From contig WOYR01000078.1 in the NCBI GenBank assembly GCA_011620705.1, positions 2,453-9,018 of the forward strand: a stretch of DNA of 6,566 bases. The letters run 5' to 3'. Position numbers and translations under genes: made by a program. The stretch's first letter is position 1. Every line of letters begins with the position of its first letter. Below, piece after piece: positions 1-5,566 of this stretch. Origin of the DNA: Microbacteriaceae bacterium (GTDB lineage: Bacteria > Actinomycetota > Actinomycetes > Actinomycetales > Microbacteriaceae). The notes under the pieces were generated by a model. It saw only the letters and a list, made by a program, of their open reading frames with translations, did not search any database and had not been told where the DNA came from.

Positions 1-97
1 GATCGCCCTCTGCGGAAAGATCTGGGTGCCCGGCCGCGACCCCGACAAGTTCCCCGTCTGCCCCGACTGCAAGAAGATCTACGACCGCATGAAGTAG
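1..97 (+). CDS. DUF3039 family protein, C-terminal end (partial)
   Basis: Only the last 31 codons are present, read from base 2 to a TAG at 95-97; the gene begins upstream of the window. The visible tail contains ALCGKIWVPGRDPDKFPVC followed by PDCKKIY. Its Cys-4 and the later CPDC pair look like ligands of a small zinc ribbon, and this tail is the conserved signature of the actinobacterial DUF3039 family, small proteins of about 90 residues with no established biochemical role. A DUF3039 gene next to a nicotinate phosphoribosyltransferase gene is, from memory, a familiar actinobacterial arrangement, which supports the call. The stop codon lies inside the first unit of a 21-bp tandem repeat, so the extreme C-terminus may have been set by that repeat. 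The family call is confident; the function is unknown. Confidence 0.85.
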   Translation, partial: IALCGKIWVPGRDPDKFPVCPDCKKIYDRMK

Positions 98-136
98 GTG
101 CCGACCCACTTTCGATAGGTGTCGGCCCACTTTCGA
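95..136. repeat. Two-unit 21-bp tandem repeat, possible insertion-sequence end remnant
   Basis: Units 95-115 and 116-136 match at 19 of 21 positions, consensus TAGGTGYCGRCCCACTTTCG then A. The first unit supplies the stop codon of the DUF3039 gene. A third, much weaker unit may follow at about 137-155, where CACTTTTGCG recurs 19 nt after the previous CACTTTCGAG. Tandem repeats of about 20 bp carrying a GACCCACTTT-type core resemble the multiple transposase-binding repeats found at the ends of IS21-family elements. This is recalled similarity, not a database match, and no transposase gene or opposite end is visible in the window. Confidence 0.55.
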
Positions 137-173
137 GGCATTGCAGCACTTTTGCGCGTTCGGCCCCTCGAAA
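131..173. repeat. 8-bp inverted repeat with 27-nt loop
   Basis: TTTCGAGG at 131-138 is the exact reverse complement of CCTCGAAA at 166-173. The left arm overlaps the end of the second 21-bp tandem unit. A competing pairing, GCAGCA (143-148) with TGCTGC (175-180), is also possible. The loop is long and no T-run follows either arm, so this is a poor intrinsic terminator. It may be part of the mobile-element-like end or chance. Confidence 0.35.
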
Positions 174-190
174 CTGCTGCGGGGGGGCGA

Positions 191-286
191 AAGCGGCGCG
201 GCGGGAGAGCGGAAGCGGCGCGGCGGGAGAGCGGAAGCGGCGCGGCGGGGGGGCGGAAGCGGCGCGGCGGGAGAGCGGAAGCGGCG
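191..286. repeat. 22-bp purine-rich tandem repeat array (four full units plus a partial)
   Basis: The units start at 191, 213, 235 and 257, with a partial copy at 279-286. The consensus is AAGCGGCGCGGCGGGAGAGC followed by GG. The third unit (235-256) carries GGGGGGG where the others have GGGAGAG. A G-run at 181-187 suggests a degraded earlier copy. The spacing is exactly 22 bp each time, which is not a multiple of three, so any reading frame shifts from unit to unit and the array is not expected to be coding. It lies between the convergent ends of the DUF3039 gene and pncB. The strong G/A bias of the plus strand gives potential for G-quadruplex or R-loop formation, which is inference. Confidence 0.85.
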
Positions 287-310
287 GTGCGGCGTGGCGC
301 GGCGCCCGCG

Positions 311-1603
311 CTACAGGTAGCGGGTCGGGATCGCGGGCTCGCCCCGTGACAGGGAGAGCGCCTGCACCGGCAGCTCCGCCATGACGGCGGCGTGGTGGGC
401 GCGCGCCGCGGCGATGCCTGCCGCGCCCAGGCGCTCCTCGACGATCTCGCCGTCGCGCACCAGGTCGACCAGCAGCGGGCGCCCGGCCCCGGCGCCGATG
501 GGCGGGTCCTCGACATAGATGTCCTCGGCGGCCGCGACCCCTTCGCGCAGGGCGCGCACCGGCTGCTTGCGTCCGCCGACGGTGGCTTTGCCTTCCGACT
601 TCTTGCCGACGGGCAGCCACCCACCGGCCGAGTCGAGGTGGGCGACGAGTTTGTAGATCATGCCGGCGGCGGGGGATCCGGATCCGGTGACCAGCGAAGT
701 CCCGACGCCGTAGGAGTCGACGGGAGCCGAACGCAGCGCCGCGATCGCGAACTCGTCGAGATCGTTGGTGACCGTGATGCGCGTGTGCGCAGCGCCGAGC
801 TCGTCGAGCTGGGCGCGCACCTCGCGCGCCACCACACCCAGGTCGCCGGAGTCGATCCGCACAGCGCCGAGTCCGCGGCCGGCGACCTTCACGGCGGTGG
901 CGACGCCCTGCGCGATGTCGTAGGTGTCCACCAAGAGCGTTGTACCGACGCCCATCGCCTCGACCTGCGCGCGGAAGGCCGCCTCCTCGCTGTCGAAGAG
1001 CAGCGTGAAGGCGTGCGCGGCGGTCCCCATCGTCGGGATGCCCCACTCGCGCCCGGCCTCCAGGTTGCTGGTCGAACTGAAGCCGGCGATGTACGCGGCT
1101 CTGGCGGCCGCGACCGCGGACCGCTCCCCGGTGCGTCGCGAGCCCATCTCCGCAATCGGGCGGCCCCCTGCCGCAGAGACCATGCGCGCCGCCGCAGAGG
1201 CGACAGCGGAGTCGTAGTTGAGTACGCTCAGCGCGAGGGTCTCGAGGATGACCGCCTCGGCGAAGGACGCCTCCACCACCAGGATCGGGGAGTTCGGGAA
1301 GTACAACTCGCCCTCGGCATAACCCCGGATGCTCCCCGAGAAGCGGTACGCCTCCAGCCAGTCAAGCGTGGAGGAGCTGACCACCTTCTCGCGCTTCAGG
1401 AACGCGAGCTCCTTCTGACCGAAGCGGAAGTCGCGCAGCAGTTCGAGCAGGCGGCCGGTGCCGGCGACGACGCCGTAGCGGCGGCCGGTCGGCAGGCGCC
1501 GGGCGAACAGCTCGAACACGCTCGGTCGGAGCGCGTGCCCCTCGGCCAGTGCCGCATCGATCATGGTCAGTTCGTAGCGGTCGGTGAGCAGCGCGCTCGT
1601 CAT
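311..1603 (-). CDS. pncB: Nicotinate phosphoribosyltransferase
   Basis: This enzyme joins nicotinate and PRPP, with ATP, to make nicotinate mononucleotide in the cytoplasm, the committed step of the Preiss-Handler route of NAD salvage. The 430-residue protein has the family landmarks in order: TDRYELTM near the N-terminus (7-14), RYGVVAGTGRL (42-52), MGSRRTGE (153-160), GTAAHAF with His-197 at the position of the autophosphorylated histidine, LLVDTYDI (223-230), VRIDSGDLG (248-256), TNDLDEF (279-285) and SYGVGTSL (297-304). The length is normal for the family and the reading frame is intact. The ATG at 1601-1603 is chosen because it directly precedes the conserved N-terminus and lies 7 nt after a TAGGCT -10 box. 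No Shine-Dalgarno sequence is seen, consistent with leaderless translation. It is convergent with the DUF3039 gene and divergent from murI. Confidence 0.97.
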   Translation of the reverse strand: MTSALLTDRYELTMIDAALAEGHALRPSVFELFARRLPTGRRYGVVAGTGRLLELLRDFRFGQKELAFLKREKVVSSSTLDWLEAYRFSGSIRGYAEGELYFPNSPILVVEASFAEAVILETLALSVLNYDSAVASAAARMVSAAGGRPIAEMGSRRTGERSAVAAARAAYIAGFSSTSNLEAGREWGIPTMGTAAHAFTLLFDSEEAAFRAQVEAMGVGTTLLVDTYDIAQGVATAVKVAGRGLGAVRIDSGDLGVVAREVRAQLDELGAAHTRITVTNDLDEFAIAALRSAPVDSYGVGTSLVTGSGSPAAGMIYKLVAHLDSAGGWLPVGKKSEGKATVGGRKQPVRALREGVAAAEDIYVEDPPIGAGAGRPLLVDLVRDGEIVEERLGAAGIAAARAHHAAVMAELPVQALSLSRGEPAIPTRYL

Positions 1604-1610
1604 GGTGTCG

Positions 1611-1616
1611 AGCCTA
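1611..1616 (-). promoter_or_regulatory. -10 box of a probable leaderless pncB promoter
   Basis: Read on the minus strand, TAGGCT fits TANNNT and is separated from the pncB ATG by exactly 7 nt (1604-1610). This spacing puts the transcript start at or next to the start codon, as in leaderless actinobacterial mRNAs. No convincing -35 hexamer is seen. Confidence 0.55.
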
Positions 1617-1634
1617 GGCGGTCACCCGCCCCGG

Positions 1635-1640
1635 TATCGT
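1635..1640 (+). promoter_or_regulatory. -10 box of a probable leaderless murI promoter
   Basis: TATCGT fits TANNNT and lies 8 nt before the GTG at 1649. No Shine-Dalgarno sequence lies between them, so a leaderless transcript is likely. No clear -35 box is visible. The core faces away from the pncB core, whose -10 box is only 18 bp away. Confidence 0.55.
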
Positions 1641-1648
1641 GGTCATCC

Positions 1649-2527
1649 GTGAGCACTGCGCTGTCGAATCCCGGCGTGTCGACCGACGCCCCGATCGGCG
1701 TCTTCGACAGCGGAGTCGGCGGTCTCACGGTCGCCCGGGCGATTCTCGACCAGCTGCCGCGCGAATCCATCCTCTACGTGGGTGACACGAAGCACTCGCC
1801 GTACGGCCCGAAGCCGATCGCCGAGGTGCGTGCCTACGCGCTCGAGGTGCTCGACGATCTGGTGGCGCAGGGCGTGAAGGCCCTGGTGATCGCGTGCAAC
1901 ACCGCCAGCGCTGCGATGCTCCGGGATGCCCGGGAGCGGTACGAGGCGGCGAGCGGCATCCCGGTGGTGGAGGTGATCCAGCCGGCGGTCCGCGCGGCGG
2001 TCCGCGCCACCCGGAACGGGAGGGTCGGCGTGATCGGCACGGTCGGCACGATCCAGTCGCGAGCCTACGACGACGCCTTCGCCGCGGCATCCGGCCTCGA
2101 ACTGTTCAGCAGGGCCTGCCCCCGTTTCGTCGAGTTCGTGGAGGAGGGGATCACCAGTGGCCCCGAGCTGTTCGCCGTCGCCGAGGAGTACCTCGCCCCG
2201 CTGCGCGACGCCGGCATCGACACCCTGGTGCTGGGCTGCACGCACTACCCGCTCATGTCGGCCGCGATCCAGTACGTGATGGGGGAGGACGTGCGGCTCG
2301 TGTCGAGCGCCGACGAGACCGCCGCCGACCTCTACCGGGTGCTCGTGGGCAACGACCTCGAGCGCACCGAGGTTCGCGGAGCGGCCCAGGAGCCCCCGAC
2401 GCACGTGTTCGAGAGCACCGGCGACGATGCGGCCGCCTTCAAGCGGCTCGCCTCCCGGTTCCTCGGGCCAGAGGTGAGCCGGGTCGAGACCTTCGAGACG
2501 GGGGCGATCACGCTCCCGCGATCCTGA
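1649..2527 (+). CDS. murI: Glutamate racemase
   Basis: MurI interconverts L- and D-glutamate without a cofactor, supplying D-Glu for the peptidoglycan stem peptide. With the GTG at 1649 the protein is 292 residues, slightly longer than the usual 260-290. Landmarks are GVFDSGVGGLTVAR (17-30) with the Asp-20/Ser-21 pair, YVGDTKHSPYG (43-53), the first catalytic cysteine Cys-83 in IACNTASA, and the second, Cys-197, in LGCTHYP with the adjacent His-199. Both catalytic cysteines are intact. The GTG start is favoured by the -10 box 8 nt upstream; an in-frame GTG at 1676 would give 283 residues and also retains the whole fold. The gene is divergent from pncB and lies 59 bp before rph, with which it may be co-transcribed. 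Confidence 0.96.
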   Translation: MSTALSNPGVSTDAPIGVFDSGVGGLTVARAILDQLPRESILYVGDTKHSPYGPKPIAEVRAYALEVLDDLVAQGVKALVIACNTASAAMLRDARERYEAASGIPVVEVIQPAVRAAVRATRNGRVGVIGTVGTIQSRAYDDAFAAASGLELFSRACPRFVEFVEEGITSGPELFAVAEEYLAPLRDAGIDTLVLGCTHYPLMSAAIQYVMGEDVRLVSSADETAADLYRVLVGNDLERTEVRGAAQEPPTHVFESTGDDAAAFKRLASRFLGPEVSRVETFETGAITLPRS

Positions 2528-2576
2528 GTCCTGCAGTACCCGCCCGACACAACCCGCATCCCAGAACCCGCACCCC
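2528..2576 (+). other. C-rich, G-poor leader between murI and rph
   Basis: By direct count, 26 of these 49 bases are C and 8 are G. The stretch includes an imperfect 14-bp direct repeat, AACCCGCATCCCAG (2551-2564) and AACCCGCACCCCGG (2565-2578), with 12 of 14 identical. It ends at the rph ribosome binding site. C-rich unstructured RNA of this kind is typical of Rho loading sites, so it could modulate read-through from murI to rph. That role is inference from composition only. Confidence 0.35.
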
Positions 2577-2584
2577 GGAGGGAA
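2577..2584 (+). promoter_or_regulatory. Ribosome binding site of rph
   Basis: GGAGGGAA is a strong Shine-Dalgarno sequence placed just before the ATG at 2587. It fixes the rph start, although the same reading frame stays open far upstream through murI. Confidence 0.8.
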
Positions 2585-2586
2585 TC

Positions 2587-3342
2587 ATGACCCGCATCGA
2601 CGGCCGTGACAACGACCAGCTCCGCCCCGTGATCATCGAGCGCGGGTGGAGCAAGCAGGCGGAGGGCAGCGCGTTGATCAGCTGCGGGGATACCCGTGTG
2701 CTGTGCACGGCGAGTTTCACGAACGGCGTTCCGCGCTGGCTGACCGGCAAGGGCAGGGGCTGGGTCACCTCCGAGTACTCGATGCTGCCGCGCAGCACCA
2801 ACGACCGGATGGACCGGGAGTCGGTCAAGGGCCGCATAGGCGGACGCACCCACGAGATCTCGCGGCTGATCGGCAGGAGCCTGCGCGCCATCGTGGACAC
2901 CAAGGCACTCGGTGAGAACACTCTGGTGATCGACTGCGACGTGCTGCAAGCGGATGGCGGCACCCGCACCGCGTCGATCACCGGGGCATATGTGGCGATG
3001 GTCGACGCGATCGAGTGGGGCCGCGGCAAGGGCTTCATCGGCAGGAACGCGAAGCCGCTCATCGACTCGGTGTCGGCGGTCAGCGTCGGCATCGTCGACG
3101 GCACCCCCATGCTGGATCTGGCATACACCGAGGACTCGCGCGCCGAGACCGACATGAACGTGGTCGTCACCGGCCGCGGCCTGTTCGTCGAGGTGCAGGG
3201 CACCGCAGAAGGCGCGCCATTCGACCGCGCGGAGCTGAACACCCTGCTCGACCTGGCGCTCGGCGGCACGACGACGCTGACCGCGCTGCAGGCCTCGGCG
3301 CTCGAGCCGTACGTGGGCGGGGCCGCCACGCTGAACGTGTGA
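2587..3342 (+). CDS. rph: Ribonuclease PH
   Basis: RNase PH is a phosphate-dependent 3'-5' exoribonuclease that trims nucleotides downstream of the CCA end of tRNA precursors; it acts as a ring-shaped hexamer in the cytoplasm. The 251-residue protein has the family's normal length. It opens with RIDGRDNDQLRPV, followed by VLCTASF (38-44), the long GWVTSEYSMLPRST stretch (58-71), GGRTHEISRLIGRSLR (85-100) with Arg-87, the phosphate-binding GGTRTASITGA (124-134) with Arg-127, and DLAYTEDSRAETDMNVV (177-193), whose acidic residues Asp-177, Asp-183 and Asp-189 match the conserved metal and catalytic acids. A strong Shine-Dalgarno sequence sets the start. The stop codon overlaps the rdgB start, implying translational coupling. 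Confidence 0.97.
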   Translation: MTRIDGRDNDQLRPVIIERGWSKQAEGSALISCGDTRVLCTASFTNGVPRWLTGKGRGWVTSEYSMLPRSTNDRMDRESVKGRIGGRTHEISRLIGRSLRAIVDTKALGENTLVIDCDVLQADGGTRTASITGAYVAMVDAIEWGRGKGFIGRNAKPLIDSVSAVSVGIVDGTPMLDLAYTEDSRAETDMNVVVTGRGLFVEVQGTAEGAPFDRAELNTLLDLALGGTTTLTALQASALEPYVGGAATLNV

Positions 3343-3938
3343 CCGTCTTCGTGCTCGCCACGCACAACGCCCACAAGCTCGAGGAGCTGCGGCGCATCCT
3401 GGGCGACCGGCTCGGGCCCCATCAGCTGGTCGGCTATGACGGTCCCGATGCGGTCGAGGATGCCGACAGCTTCGAGGGCAACGCCCTGATCAAGGCGCGG
3501 GCTGCGGCGATCTTCACCGGCCTGCCCGCGATCGCCGACGACTCCGGCATCTGCGTCGACGCGCTCGACGGGCAGCCGGGCATCCACTCCGCACGGTACG
3601 CCGGAACGGGCGACGATGGCGACAACCTGCGATTGCTGCTGAGGAACATGGAGGGCCGGAAGGATCGCGCGGCCCGCTTCGTCTGCGCTGCTGCCCTGGT
3701 GGATGTCGCGGCTCTCGACAGCGGAACCCCGTTCGAGCACACCGAGCGCGGGGTCTGGCCGGGGTCCCTGCTCGAAACCCCCGCCGGATCGGGCGGTTTC
3801 GGCTACGACCCGATCTTCCGGCCAGAGGGTCTCGACGTCAGCGCCGCCGAACTGACCCCGGCGCAGAAGGATGCCGACAGCCACCGCGGTCGCGCGTTCG
3901 GGCTGCTCGTGGCGGTGCTGCGCGCCCGATACGGCTGA
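3339..3938 (+). CDS. rdgB: RdgB/HAM1 non-canonical purine NTP pyrophosphatase
   Basis: This enzyme hydrolyses dITP, ITP and XTP to monophosphates and pyrophosphate, cleaning the nucleotide pool of deaminated purines. The 199-residue protein starts with VFVLATHNAHKLEEL, the ATxNxxK substrate-binding loop. ADDSGICVDALDG (66-78) contains the Asp-67/Asp-68 pair that includes the catalytic base, and GIHSARYAG (81-89), GSGGFGYDPIF (150-160) and SHRGRA (181-186) follow as expected. The start is the GTG at 3339, which overlaps the rph stop as GTGA (4 nt). No separate Shine-Dalgarno sequence is needed if ribosomes re-initiate after rph. An rph-rdgB pair is a common bacterial arrangement. The frame is intact and the gene appears ordinary. 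Confidence 0.96.
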   Translation: MTVFVLATHNAHKLEELRRILGDRLGPHQLVGYDGPDAVEDADSFEGNALIKARAAAIFTGLPAIADDSGICVDALDGQPGIHSARYAGTGDDGDNLRLLLRNMEGRKDRAARFVCAAALVDVAALDSGTPFEHTERGVWPGSLLETPAGSGGFGYDPIFRPEGLDVSAAELTPAQKDADSHRGRAFGLLVAVLRARYG

Positions 3939-3970
3939 GCTCCGCCCCGGATTCACGCTCGCGCGGGTCG

Positions 3971-3976
3971 TACCCT
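3971..3976 (+). promoter_or_regulatory. -10 box of a probable leaderless promoter for the CDF-mntR pair
   Basis: TACCCT fits TANNNT and lies exactly 7 nt before the ATG at 3984. No Shine-Dalgarno sequence precedes that ATG. The 45-bp gap after rdgB contains no copy of the TTTCGG/CCGAAA palindrome found before mntH, so this promoter is not obviously under MntR control. No clear -35 hexamer was found. Confidence 0.5.
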
Positions 3977-3983
3977 CGTAGGC

Positions 3984-4895
3984 ATGGCCCACGATCACGC
4001 GGAGCAGGCGCACGGCAACCGCCGCCGCCTCATCGCCGCGCTCGCGATCGTGGTCGTCGTTCTCCTGATCGAGCTGCTCGGCGCATGGCTCTCGGGCTCG
4101 CTGGCCCTGCTGGCGGATGCCGGCCACATGGCGGGCGACACCATCGGCCTGATCGTGGCGCTGATCGCCGGCGCGATCGCCGCACGGCCCGCCACCGACC
4201 GGCACACCTTCGGATTCCGCCGCGTCGAAGTGCTGGGTGCTCTGGCCAACGGCGCGCTGCTCACGGTGGTTGCTCTGACGGTGGCGATCGAGGCCGTCCG
4301 CCGGCTGCTCGCCCCGGAGTCCGGCCAGGTCGACGGCCTGCCGCTGCTCATCGTCGCCGGCGTTGGCCTGCTCGCGAACCTGGCGGCCTTCCTCATTCTG
4401 CGCGGCGGCGATCGGGCGTCGCTGAACCTGCGCGGCGCGTACCTCGAGGTGCTCGGCGACCTGATCGGGTCGATCGCGGCGCTGGCGGCCGGCGCCGTCA
4501 TCCTGAGCACCGGTTTCGTGGCGGCGGACGCGATCGCCTCGCTGCTCATCGCGGTGCTGATCGTGCCGAGGGCCGCCTTGCTGCTGCGCGATGTGGTGCG
4601 GGTGCTGACCGAGTCGGCGCCTTCCGGGATGGATGCCGAGGACATCCGCGAGCACCTGCTGACCACCGCGGGCGTGGTCGATGTGCACGACATGCACGTC
4701 TGGACGATCACCTCCGGCGCCCCGGTGTTCACCGCCCATGTCGAGGTCGAGCCGAGCGTGTTCGAGCTCGGGGAGACCGATGGGATGCTCGACCGGCTCG
4801 GCGAGTGCCTGAAGGGGCATTTCGATGTCGAGCACTCCACATTCCAACTGGAACCCGCAGGTCACTCAGCGCATGAGGGGGAGTCCCATCGCTGA
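3984..4895 (+). CDS. Cation diffusion facilitator (CDF) metal exporter, CzcD/ZitB-like
   Basis: CDF proteins export divalent metals, usually Zn(II), by proton antiport across the inner membrane. The 303-residue protein has a His-bearing N-terminus (MAHDHAEQAH), six likely membrane segments (about 16-36, 40-66, 83-103, 119-138, 155-175 and 178-197) and a cytosolic C-terminal domain from about 205. TM2 carries LLADAGHMAGD, giving His-48 and Asp-52 of the usual HxxxD site. TM5 carries GAYLEVLGD, so the partner site is Glu-155/Asp-159 instead of the usual HxxxD. The C-terminal domain retains VHDMHVW (His-235), AHVEVE (His-252) and DVEHSTFQLEP (His-284), in keeping with a metal-sensing cytosolic dimer. 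The next gene, an MntR-type regulator, overlaps its 3' end. Family is certain; Zn versus Mn specificity is not settled by sequence. Confidence 0.93.
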   Translation: MAHDHAEQAHGNRRRLIAALAIVVVVLLIELLGAWLSGSLALLADAGHMAGDTIGLIVALIAGAIAARPATDRHTFGFRRVEVLGALANGALLTVVALTVAIEAVRRLLAPESGQVDGLPLLIVAGVGLLANLAAFLILRGGDRASLNLRGAYLEVLGDLIGSIAALAAGAVILSTGFVAADAIASLLIAVLIVPRAALLLRDVVRVLTESAPSGMDAEDIREHLLTTAGVVDVHDMHVWTITSGAPVFTAHVEVEPSVFELGETDGMLDRLGECLKGHFDVEHSTFQLEPAGHSAHEGESHR

Positions 4896-5544
4896 GACAT
4901 CCGGCACCGCGCCGCCGGGCCCGGCGTCGAGGGCGCAGTCGTCCGCCACCGAGGACTACCTCAGGGCGATCTACGCGCACGCGGAGTGGGAGCCCGAGAA
5001 GCTGATCGGCAGCACGCAGCTGGCGCAGCGCCTCGGCCTGGCTCCGAGTTCGGTGACCGAGATGGTGAAGAAGCTGGTCGCGCAGGGGCTCGTCGAGCAC
5101 GCGCCGTACGGGGCGATCGGGCTGACGGCATCCGGTCGCAATGAGGCTTTGCGGATGGTGCGCCGGCACCGCCTGGTGGAGACCTGGCTGGTGCGCCAGT
5201 TCGGCTACGGCTGGGACGAGGTGCACGACGAGGCGGAGATCCTCGAGCACACGCTGAGCGACCGGCTGCTGGATGCCATCGACGAGCAGCTCGGACGCCC
5301 CACCCTCGACCCGCACGGCGATCCGATCCCGGCCGCCGACCTGACGATGCCCGACTTCGGCGGCATCCTCGCCGAGCAGCTCGCGCCGGGAGCGCGCGGA
5401 CGCGTGGTGCGCATCCGCGATCACGACCCCGAATTGCTGCGATTGCTCGCCGCAGAAGGCATCGGGCCCGGTGCCATCGTCGAGGCTGGAGCCCTTCCGG
5501 ATGAGGCGGCTCGGGCGATGTGGGTGGTGCAGCTCTCCGACTGA
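4873..5544 (+). CDS. mntR: MntR-like DtxR-family manganese-dependent repressor
   Basis: This is a metal-activated DNA-binding repressor. From the ATG at 4873 it has 223 residues: an N-terminal winged helix with SATEDYLRAIY (24-34) and recognition helix APSSVTEMVKKL (57-68), a dimerisation and metal domain (about 90-145), and a C-terminal FeoA/SH3-like domain (about 160-223). Metal ligands are Asp-28, where DtxR has Met-10 and MntR has Asp-8; His-99 and Glu-103; His-118; and Glu-122, Glu-125, His-126, with Glu-122 replacing DtxR Cys-102. Both diagnostic changes point to Mn(II) over Fe(II). An Nramp importer follows directly. The start is uncertain: ATG 4873 overlaps the exporter gene by 23 nt, while in-frame ATG 4825 has AAGGGG 7 nt upstream but overlaps by 71 nt. 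Both starts keep all domains. Confidence 0.93.
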   Translation: MRGSPIAETSGTAPPGPASRAQSSATEDYLRAIYAHAEWEPEKLIGSTQLAQRLGLAPSSVTEMVKKLVAQGLVEHAPYGAIGLTASGRNEALRMVRRHRLVETWLVRQFGYGWDEVHDEAEILEHTLSDRLLDAIDEQLGRPTLDPHGDPIPAADLTMPDFGGILAEQLAPGARGRVVRIRDHDPELLRLLAAEGIGPGAIVEAGALPDEAARAMWVVQLSD

Positions 5545-5550
5545 TAGATT
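5545..5550 (+). promoter_or_regulatory. Candidate -10 box for mntH
   Basis: TAGATT fits TANNNT, starts at the base after the mntR stop codon and abuts the candidate MntR operator. A transcript starting about 7 nt downstream would begin inside the palindrome, leaving a short leader with a ribosome binding site. No clear -35 box is visible. AATAGT at 5565-5570, on the far side of the operator, is a weaker alternative. Confidence 0.4.
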
Positions 5551-5566
5551 TTTCGGGTAGCCGAAA
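5551..5566. promoter_or_regulatory. Candidate MntR operator upstream of mntH
   Basis: TTTCGG-GTAG-CCGAAA is a perfect 6-bp inverted repeat around a 4-bp centre, in an AT-richer island within very GC-rich DNA. Its architecture parallels the DtxR/IdeR-type operators of Actinobacteria, which are AT-flanked palindromes with a GG/CC core. It lies 7 nt after the mntR stop codon and 16 nt before the mntH ATG, overlapping the predicted transcript start, where bound repressor would block transcription. It is not a plausible intrinsic terminator, because A/T-mixed sequence follows the right arm in place of a T-run. Confidence 0.65.

Noticed and set aside
191..286. CRISPR-like array
   Set aside because: The repeats are head-to-tail with no unique spacers, and no cas genes are nearby.
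309..322. CGCTAC-AG-GTAGCG hairpin over the pncB stop codon as a terminator
   Set aside because: The 2-nt loop is too small for a good hairpin and no T-run follows on either strand.
79..349. Arg/Pro/Ala-rich open frames crossing the tandem repeats on both strands
   Set aside because: The 22-bp period shifts frame at every unit, the peptides are compositional artefacts, and no start signal was seen.
392..1648. Upstream extension of the murI reading frame across the pncB region on the plus strand
   Set aside because: This part is antisense to a well-conserved pncB gene and encodes no recognisable domain. The glutamate racemase homology begins just after the GTG at 1649, which has its own promoter-like element.
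1894..2586. Upstream extension of the rph reading frame through murI
   Set aside because: Conserved RNase PH sequence begins at the ATG at 2587, which has a strong Shine-Dalgarno sequence. The extension is an Arg/Gly-rich shadow of murI.
2508..4865. A 785-codon open frame on the minus strand antisense to rph, rdgB and the CDF gene
   Set aside because: Long antisense frames are common in very GC-rich DNA. Its translation is low-complexity (Arg, Gln, His, Asp-rich) with no recognisable domain, while the plus strand encodes three clear families.
5551..5566. The mntR-mntH palindrome as an intrinsic terminator
   Set aside because: The stem is only 6 bp, no T-tract follows the right arm on either strand, and mntH begins 16 nt downstream. 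An operator fits better.
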